Shown one piece after another: positions 13,097 to 17,691 of a stretch of DNA of 17,691 bases. The DNA comes from JALZDI01 sp965653225. Its GTDB lineage: Bacteria > Actinomycetota > Actinomycetes > Propionibacteriales > Nocardioidaceae. Made by a program: the position numbers and the translations under genes. The notes under the pieces are model-generated. The model saw only the letters and a program-made list of their open reading frames with translations, made no database searches and was not told the origin of the DNA. How positions within the stretch are numbered: position 1 is the stretch's first letter; each line of letters opens with the position of its first letter. The stretch is from positions 1-17,691 of the forward strand of contig CBFGZI010000082.1 of assembly GCA_965653225.1 (NCBI GenBank), in the 5' to 3' direction.

Positions 13097-13996
13097 TCAG
13101 CCCACGGGGGTGAAGTCGCGGGCGGCGATGAACGTCGGACGCGGCGCCGGGGCCGCAAAGGGCTCGACGCAGGCGTTGTCCACGCTGTTGAACACGATGA
13201 AGACGTTCGAGCGCGGGAACGGCGTGATGTTGCCGTTGGACCCGTGCATGCAGTTGCAGTCGAACATGATGGCGCCGCCGGCATTGCCGTGGAGCACGTC
13301 GATGCCGTACCGGTCGGCGAGCTCCGCCAGAGTCGCCTCGTCCGGGGTGCCGGCACCCTGCATCACCAGCGACGACTTGTAGTTCTCGTCCGGTGTCTCC
13401 CCCACGCAGGACACGTAGGTCTTGTGCGAGCCGGGCATGATCATCAGCGGCCCGTTGTGGGAGTAGTTGTCGGTCAGCGAGATCGAGATCGAGACCGCAC
13501 GCATGCCGGGCATGCCGTCCTCGGCGTGCCAGGTCTCGAAGTCGGAGTGCCAGAAGAAGTCGCCGCCGCCGAAACCGGGCTTGAAGTTCACCCGGCTCTG
13601 GTGCACGTACACGTCGCCGCCCAGGATCTGCCGGGCCCGGCCGACCACGCGCGGGTCACGCACGATGGAGTCGAACACCTCGCTGATCCGGTGCACCTCG
13701 AAGATCGAGCGCACCTCCTGCGACCGCGCCTCCACCACCGTGCGCTCGTCCGCGCGTACGGCTGGGTCTGCCGAAAGGCGGCTCAGCTCCGCACGGAGCC
13801 TCTCCACCTCGTCCTGGCTCAGGAGCTGGTCGACGGTCAGGTAGCCCCTCGCGTCGTGGCCTGCCAGCTCCTCTGCGTCGAGGGGGCCATCGCCAGGTTG
13901 CCCCCACACGACTGCGTCCTCTCGGGCGATCTCCGTCGGCTCCGCCGCGACCCGGGTCGGGTAGATGTCGGGAGTGCGTTCGAGAGTTGCGGTCAT
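13097..13996 (-). CDS. ectD: Ectoine 5-hydroxylase
   Basis: A 299-residue Fe(II)/2-oxoglutarate dioxygenase that converts ectoine to 5-hydroxyectoine, releasing succinate and CO2. The EctD signature FFWHSDFETWHAEDGMP is present (residues 147-163). The iron ligands are His150, Asp152 and His251 (CMHGSNGN), equivalent to His146, Asp148 and His248 of the Virgibacillus enzyme. Other family parts are VYVHQSRVNFKPGF, AVSISISLTDN and PLMIMPGSHKTYVSCVGETPDENY. The length is that of known EctD proteins. The start is ATG at 13996, which overlaps the ectC stop as ATGA, with GAGGAGG seven bases upstream inside ectC, so translation is coupled. It is the last gene of the operon; the hairpin at 13021-13058 follows. 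Confidence 0.97.
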   Translation of the reverse strand: MTATLERTPDIYPTRVAAEPTEIAREDAVVWGQPGDGPLDAEELAGHDARGYLTVDQLLSQDEVERLRAELSRLSADPAVRADERTVVEARSQEVRSIFEVHRISEVFDSIVRDPRVVGRARQILGGDVYVHQSRVNFKPGFGGGDFFWHSDFETWHAEDGMPGMRAVSISISLTDNYSHNGPLMIMPGSHKTYVSCVGETPDENYKSSLVMQGAGTPDEATLAELADRYGIDVLHGNAGGAIMFDCNCMHGSNGNITPFPRSNVFIVFNSVDNACVEPFAAPAPRPTFIAARDFTPVG

Positions 13997-14403
13997 GCAG
14001 AAACCTCCTCGTTGGGTTCGTCCTTCAGGAGGGGGTAGACCCCGTGCTCGTCGTGCACCTCACGACCTGTCACCGGCGGGTTGAACACACAGGCCATCCG
14101 CAGATCGGTCTTGGCACGCACGGTGTGGTGCTCATGACCGTTCAGCAGATACATCGTCCCGTCGGTGATCTCGAAGGACTCGCCGGTCTCGTCGTTGACC
14201 AGCGTCCCTTCACCACCTACGCAGTAGACCGCCTCGATGTGGTTGGCGTACCAGAACTTCGACTCGGTCCCGGCGTAGATGACAGTGTCGTGGAAGGAGA
14301 AACCAACACCCTCGCGGGCCAGCACCAGCCGGCGGCTTCGCCAGTTGGGCGTCTCGATGTCACGCTCGGTGCCGTCGAGATCGGAAAGGTGCTTAACGAT
14401 CAC
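13993..14403 (-). CDS. ectC: L-ectoine synthase
   Basis: A 136-residue cupin enzyme that closes the ring of N-gamma-acetyl-L-2,4-diaminobutyrate to form ectoine. The metal ligands known from Paenibacillus lautus EctC are all kept: Glu57 (NHIEAVYCV), Tyr85 (DGTMYLL) and His93 (NGHEHHTV). The N-terminus MIVKHLSDLDGTERD and the segment FSFHDTVIYAGTESKFWYANH are typical. The start is GTG at 14403 (read as Met), with CAGGAG five bases upstream; the overlapping ATG at 14405 meets a stop at once. It follows ectB after 59 bases and overlaps ectD by four bases. Confidence 0.97.
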   Translation of the reverse strand: MIVKHLSDLDGTERDIETPNWRSRRLVLAREGVGFSFHDTVIYAGTESKFWYANHIEAVYCVGGEGTLVNDETGESFEITDGTMYLLNGHEHHTVRAKTDLRMACVFNPPVTGREVHDEHGVYPLLKDEPNEEVSA

Positions 14404-14462
14404 ATTCGCTCCTGTCTTCCGTCGCCTGTCTGTCCAGCACTACCCAGTAGGTAGAGCTTCTG

Positions 14463-15722
14463 TCAGGATGTCCGTTTCCTGAGAACGTCCTCGGCCGCGT
14501 CGGCGAGGATGTCGAGCCCACGCTCGAGGTCGGCGGGGTCGATCGTCAACGCCGGCATCAGCTTGACGACCTCGCTCTCCGGTCCAGACGTCTCCACCAG
14601 CAGACCACGCTCGAAGGCGGCAGTTGCGATCTCCCCCGCCGTGTCGTAGTCGGGGTAGGCGATGCCCTGGAGCATGCCCCGGCCGCGGACCTCGGCCTCC
14701 TCGGACTTGTCGGCGATCTTGGTGAGGCCCTCACGCAGCGTGGTGGACTTCTCGATGGTCGCCTTGGCGAACACGTCGTCCTTCCAGAACAGCTCCATCG
14801 CGGCCTTGCCGGTCACGAACGAGGGGTTCTGGCCGCGGAACGTGCCGTTGTGCTCGCCCGGGACCCACTGGTCGAGCTCGGGGCGGAGCAGCGTGACCGC
14901 CAGCGGCAGCCCGAAGCCCGACAGCGACTTGGAGAGACACACGATGTCGGGGGTGATGCCGGCCTCCTCGAAGGAGAAGAACGGCCCGGTGCGACCGCAG
15001 CCGGCCTGCACGTCGTCGACGATCAGCAGGATGTCGTGGCGCTTGCACAGGTCGGCCAGCTCGCGCAGCCAGGAGGCACGCGCGGCGTTGAGACCGCCCT
15101 CGCCCTGCACGGTCTCGACGATCACGGCGGCTGGGTGCTCTATGCCGCTGCCGCTGTCGTTGAGCACGCGCTCCAGCCAGAGGAAGTCCTCGGTCTCGCC
15201 GGAGAAGTAGTCGTCGTACGGCACCGGGGTCGCGTGGTACAGCGGGATGCCCGCCCCGCCACGTTTCATCGAGTTGCCGGTGACGGCCAGTGAGCCAAGC
15301 GTCATGCCGTGGAAGGCGTTGGTGAAGCTCAGCACGTGCTCGCGGTTGGTCACCTTGCGGGCCAGCTTGAGCGCCGACTCCACCGAGTTGGTGCCGGTCG
15401 GCCCCGGGAACATCACCTTGTAGTCGAGGTCGCGCGGCTGCAGGACCACGTCACGGAAGGTCTCGAGGAACTCCCGTTTGGCCACCGAGTACATGTCCAG
15501 CGAGTGGACCACGCGGCCGCTCGTGAGGTACTCGATCAGCGGCTCGAGCAGGTCGGGGTGGTTGTGGCCGTAGTTCAGGGCGCCGGCGCCGGCAAAGAAG
15601 TCGAGATACTCCCGGCCATCCTCGTCGTACATGTGGCTGCCCTGGGCGCGGTCGAAAACCGTCGGCCAGTTACGGCAGTAGCTTCGTACCTCGGATTCCA
15701 GGGATTCGAAGACGTCTACCAC
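14463..15722 (-). CDS. ectB: Diaminobutyrate-2-oxoglutarate transaminase
   Basis: A 419-residue class III PLP aminotransferase that converts L-aspartate-4-semialdehyde and glutamate to L-2,4-diaminobutyrate, the first step of ectoine synthesis. The PLP lysine is Lys265 in CLSKSLSGFG, and Asp236 lies in IVDDVQAGCGRTG, the cofactor-nitrogen contact. Other family marks are MFPGPTGTNSVESALKLARK, FTNAFHGMTLGSLA, ETVQGEGGLN and NGTFRGQNPSFVTG. The length is normal for EctB. The start is GTG at 15722, seven bases after a purine-rich site (GAGGAAGAGA). A gap of 125 bases with hairpins separates it from ectA, so expression of the two may differ. Confidence 0.97.
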   Translation of the reverse strand: MVDVFESLESEVRSYCRNWPTVFDRAQGSHMYDEDGREYLDFFAGAGALNYGHNHPDLLEPLIEYLTSGRVVHSLDMYSVAKREFLETFRDVVLQPRDLDYKVMFPGPTGTNSVESALKLARKVTNREHVLSFTNAFHGMTLGSLAVTGNSMKRGGAGIPLYHATPVPYDDYFSGETEDFLWLERVLNDSGSGIEHPAAVIVETVQGEGGLNAARASWLRELADLCKRHDILLIVDDVQAGCGRTGPFFSFEEAGITPDIVCLSKSLSGFGLPLAVTLLRPELDQWVPGEHNGTFRGQNPSFVTGKAAMELFWKDDVFAKATIEKSTTLREGLTKIADKSEEAEVRGRGMLQGIAYPDYDTAGEIATAAFERGLLVETSGPESEVVKLMPALTIDPADLERGLDILADAAEDVLRKRTS

Positions 15723-15792
15723 GGTCGTATCTCTTCCTCTGTGGGTCTCGATTTCATCGACTCGGCGCCGCGGTGCGCGACGCCGCTTTTGA

Positions 15793-15810
15793 CCGGCCGT
15801 CTGCGGCCGG
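15793..15810 (-). promoter_or_regulatory. Intercistronic hairpin between ectA and ectB
   Basis: CCGGCCG (15793-15799) pairs with CGGCCGG (15804-15810) around a four-base loop. In mRNA sense it is followed by TCAAAAG. It lies in the 125-base gap between the ectA stop and the ectB start and could act as a partial terminator, an RNA-stability element or a processing site. A second, weaker pair (AGCTC with GAGCT) lies next to it. Confidence 0.5.
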
Positions 15811-15847
15811 CGAGCTCTGCGGCTGAGCTGTCATCGCTTCGGGCTGG

Positions 15848-16381
15848 TCACCACGGGCCGATGCGAAAGAGCACTTCGGCGTCGTGGCCGTCCGGGAACA
15901 GCTCAGGGGTGAAGACCGGTTCACGCTCGACGTGCGCCCCGCGACCCTGGGCGAACGACTCGAACAGCGCGATCGATGCCTCGTTGTCGGGCGTGATGGT
16001 CGTCTCCATTCGACGGATCGAACGGTCCGCGAGGCTGTCGACCAGTGCATCGAGCATCATGCGGGCCAGGCGGCGCCCGCGGTGCTCAGCGTCGACAGCA
16101 ACCTGCCAGACCATCAGCACGTCCGGCTGGTCAGGGCGTATATACCCCGTGACGAAACCGCCAACCTCGCCGTCCACCGTCGCCACGACCGACGTCCGCG
16201 CGAAGTCACGGCACCACATCAGGTAGGTGTACGACGAGTTCAGGTCGAGGACCTGGGTGTCACGCGCGATGCGCCAGAGAGTCGCACCGTCCTCGACCCG
16301 CGGTACACGGAAGCCCACCCGTGCATCCCCCGGTTTCTCGGGATCCGCGGGTGCGGGGGAACTCGTCGTATGGCCGGGCAT
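15848..16381 (-). CDS. ectA: L-2,4-diaminobutyrate N-gamma-acetyltransferase
   Basis: A 177-residue GNAT enzyme that transfers acetyl from acetyl-CoA to diaminobutyrate. The EctA signature LWRIARDTQVLDLNSSYTYLMWCRDF lies at about residues 35-60, followed by FVTGYIRPDQPDVLMVWQVAVD. The acetyl-CoA loop is EHRGRRLARMM (99-109), and a typical end has TITPDNEASIALFESFA. The first 20 residues are a Pro/Ser-rich extension with no known role. The start is taken as ATG at 16381, because a promoter (TTGCCA-N16-TATGTT) ends eight bases before it; the longer frame to 16417 would run through that promoter. It is the first gene of ectABCD, and no lysC/ask gene follows in the operon. Confidence 0.95.
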   Translation of the reverse strand: MPGHTTSSPAPADPEKPGDARVGFRVPRVEDGATLWRIARDTQVLDLNSSYTYLMWCRDFARTSVVATVDGEVGGFVTGYIRPDQPDVLMVWQVAVDAEHRGRRLARMMLDALVDSLADRSIRRMETTITPDNEASIALFESFAQGRGAHVEREPVFTPELFPDGHDAEVLFRIGPW

Positions 16382-16389
16382 GTCCACCC

Positions 16390-16417
16390 AACATAACGAA
16401 CCGCCCGCAGATGGCAA
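16390..16417 (-). promoter_or_regulatory. Promoter of the ectABCD operon
   Basis: On the minus strand TTGCCA (16417-16412) and TATGTT (16395-16390) are separated by 16 bases, close to the vegetative sigma consensus. TATGTT ends eight bases before the ectA ATG, so the mRNA is probably leaderless at its 5' end. No EctR-type (MarR) operator was recognised. Confidence 0.6.
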
Positions 16418-16585
16418 CCGCCGGGCGAAGGTGCGTCGCGCCGCCGGCCGGCCAAACCCGCAGGTCAGACGCCCCGGAGCGGTGTCAGGGCACGCTCAGC
16501 GTTGAATCGGTCACAGTTGCGTATCGCTTGGCCAACAACATCGCCGACACGACGGACATTTCTTCCGCCCGGGGGACCCCGCGCG

Positions 16586-16591
16586 TACTGT
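16586..16591 (+). promoter_or_regulatory. Possible -10 box (TACTGT) of the DAHP synthase gene
   Basis: TACTGT lies 58 bases before the ATG at 16650. The leader of about 50 bases contains no leader peptide rich in Trp, Phe or Tyr codons and no clear attenuator. Apart from this and the ectA promoter, the 268-base divergent gap (16382-16649) shows no gene; a TTGGCCAA palindrome sits at 16528-16535. Confidence 0.4.
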
Positions 16592-16649
16592 CAGACAACC
16601 CTCAGCACGGACCTCGGCCGTGCCGTTCACCAGCACTGCGGGAGCGCCC

Positions 16650-17684
16650 ATGGTCGTGGTGATGAAGCCCGACGCCACCGCCGCCGACATCGACGCGGTG
16701 GTCCGGCGTGTCGAGAGTGCCGGTGGCTCGGCGTTCGTCAGCCGCGGCGTGGTGCGCACCATCATCGGGCTTGTCGGCGACGTCGACCGCTTCCGCGAGC
16801 TCAACCTGCGCAGCCTGAGCGGGGTCGCCGACGTGCACCGGATCTCCGACCCCTACAAGCTGGTCAGCCGGCAGCACCATCCGAACCGGTCGACGATCTA
16901 CGTCGGCGACGACCGGGTGCCGATCGGCCCCGGCACGCTGACCCTCATCGCGGGCCCGTGCGCGGTCGAGGACGAGCGGCAGACCCTCGAGGCCGCGCAG
17001 ATGGCCAAGGCCGCGGGCGCGGCGCTGCTGCGGGGTGGTGTGTTCCAGCCGCGCACCTCGCCCTACGCCTTCCAGGGCCTGGGCGTCGACGGGCTGAAGA
17101 TCCTCGCCGAGGTGCGAGAGTCGGTCGGACTGCCGGTGGTCACCGAGGTCGTCGACGCGGCCGACGTCGACGTGGTGGGCGAGTACGCCGACATGCTGCA
17201 GGTCGGCACCCGCAACATGGCCAACTTCGCGCTGCTTGAGGCGGTCGGGCAGGCGGGCAAGCCGGTGCTGCTCAAGCGGGGCATGCAGTCCACGGTCGAG
17301 GAGTGGCTGATGGCGGCCGAGTACATCGCCCAGCGCGGCAACCTCGACGTCGTGCTGTGCGAACGCGGCATCCGCACGTTCGAGACCGCCACCCGCAACA
17401 CCCTCGACATCTCCGCGGTCCCGGTGGCCCAGGCGGCGTCGCACCTCCCGGTGGTGGTCGACCCCTCGCACGCCTCCGGCCTGCGCGAGCTGGTGGTGCC
17501 GCTGGCACGGGCGGCAATCGCGGTCGGCGCCGACGGCGTGCTGGTCGACGTGCACCCGCGTCCGGAGGAGGCGCTCTGCGACGGGCAGCAGGCACTCGCC
17601 GGCGCCGAGCTGCGCAGCCTGGCCTCGGCCGTACGCCAGCTTCCCCGGCTGGTCGGGCGCACGCCGGTGGTGCCCGCGCGCTGA
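16650..17684 (+). CDS. aroF: 3-deoxy-7-phosphoheptulonate (DAHP) synthase, class I-beta with N-terminal regulatory domain
   Basis: A 344-residue enzyme that joins phosphoenolpyruvate and erythrose-4-phosphate, the first step of the shikimate pathway. Residues 1 to about 70 form a ferredoxin/ACT-like domain (MVVVMKPDATAADIDAVVRRVESAGG), as in Thermotoga-type DAHP synthases, where it binds Tyr or Phe for feedback control. The barrel follows with IAGPCAVED (Cys104), LLRGGVFQPRTSPYAFQG, VTEVVDAADVD, VGTRNMANFALL, PVLLKRGMQST, CERGIRTFETATRNTLD and VVVDPSHASG. The start is ATG at 16650, with GGGAG five bases upstream; an in-frame GTG at 16620 is possible but lacks such a site. It stands where M. 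tuberculosis has its class II enzyme (aroG, Rv2178c). The symbol is only indicative, since aroF, aroG and aroH are used loosely. Confidence 0.94.
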   Translation: MVVVMKPDATAADIDAVVRRVESAGGSAFVSRGVVRTIIGLVGDVDRFRELNLRSLSGVADVHRISDPYKLVSRQHHPNRSTIYVGDDRVPIGPGTLTLIAGPCAVEDERQTLEAAQMAKAAGAALLRGGVFQPRTSPYAFQGLGVDGLKILAEVRESVGLPVVTEVVDAADVDVVGEYADMLQVGTRNMANFALLEAVGQAGKPVLLKRGMQSTVEEWLMAAEYIAQRGNLDVVLCERGIRTFETATRNTLDISAVPVAQAASHLPVVVDPSHASGLRELVVPLARAAIAVGADGVLVDVHPRPEEALCDGQQALAGAELRSLASAVRQLPRLVGRTPVVPAR

Positions 17685-17691
17685 CCTGCCC

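Noticed and set aside
14440..14454. CTACC-CAGTA-GGTAG inverted repeat between ectB and ectC
   Set aside because: Five-base arms in a 59-base gap can arise by chance, and the ribosome site of ectC is outside it.
16528..16535. TTGGCCAA palindrome upstream of the DAHP synthase gene
   Set aside because: An eight-base palindrome alone is not enough to call an operator, and no matching second site was found.
1..17691. CRISPR arrays, tRNA or rRNA genes, insertion sequences, prophage genes
   Set aside because: No spaced direct repeats, no tRNA or rRNA-like segment, and no transposase, integrase or phage structural protein could be recognised by eye.

Overview
The window is chromosomal DNA from a high-GC actinobacterium. 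The evidence is strong G/C bias at third codon positions, frequent GTG starts, TANNNT -10 boxes placed directly in front of start codons, a mycothiol-type DinB/maleylpyruvate isomerase-like protein, a PPOX/F420-type flavoprotein, an Rv2175c-like DNA-binding protein, and a PknL-like Ser/Thr kinase. I cannot name the genus. The order metF, polyprenyl synthase, Rv2175c-like gene, PknL-like kinase, DAHP synthase follows the M. tuberculosis interval Rv2172c to Rv2178c as I remember it, so most of the window looks like inherited core backbone rather than an acquired island.

Layout, left to right. (1) 1-1709: a leftward pair (DUF6504-like gene and the start of a probable SAV_6107/HEPN-like gene) and a rightward pair (YbaK-type tRNA-editing protein and ArsC-like protein). 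The shared control region holds an exact mycobacterial-type SOS box (708-723) and a strongly foldable stretch. (2) 1710-1848: a compact cluster of a short inverted/direct repeat. (3) 1849-5805: a CrtI-like FAD oxidoreductase, a PPOX flavoprotein, metF and a GGPP/polyprenyl synthase, closed by a hairpin that fills the space before the next, convergent gene. (4) 5806-7210: a barstar-like gene translationally coupled to the Rv2175c-like regulator, a divergent orphan gene, and a frameshifted remnant of a CHRD-domain gene. (5) 7350-10186: a zinc-free quinone oxidoreductase, a secreted beta-propeller lipoprotein and a leftward DinB/MDMPI-like gene. (6) 10348-12288: a membrane Ser/Thr kinase with four PASTA repeats. 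(7) 12289-13058: hairpins, a 5'-truncated EamA transporter and a very strong terminator. (8) 13097-16381: a complete leftward ectABCD operon for ectoine and 5-hydroxyectoine. (9) 16650-17684: a class I-beta DAHP synthase.

How the parts work together: ectA, ectB, ectC and ectD form one pathway from L-aspartate-semialdehyde to 5-hydroxyectoine, the osmotic and heat stress protectant. The kinase and the Rv2175c-like protein probably form a signalling pair, since in M. tuberculosis PknL phosphorylates Rv2175c; here the regulator gene is also coupled to a barstar-family gene. MetF feeds methionine synthesis, the prenyl synthase feeds isoprenoids, and DAHP synthase opens the shikimate pathway.

No obvious new defence or mobile system is visible. 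The points most worth checking are the SOS box with its folded leader, the repeat family at 1714-1813, the six apparent leaderless promoters, the barstar/Rv2175c coupling, and the two decayed genes (CHRD and EamA). All family calls come from reading the sequence by eye, without database searches.
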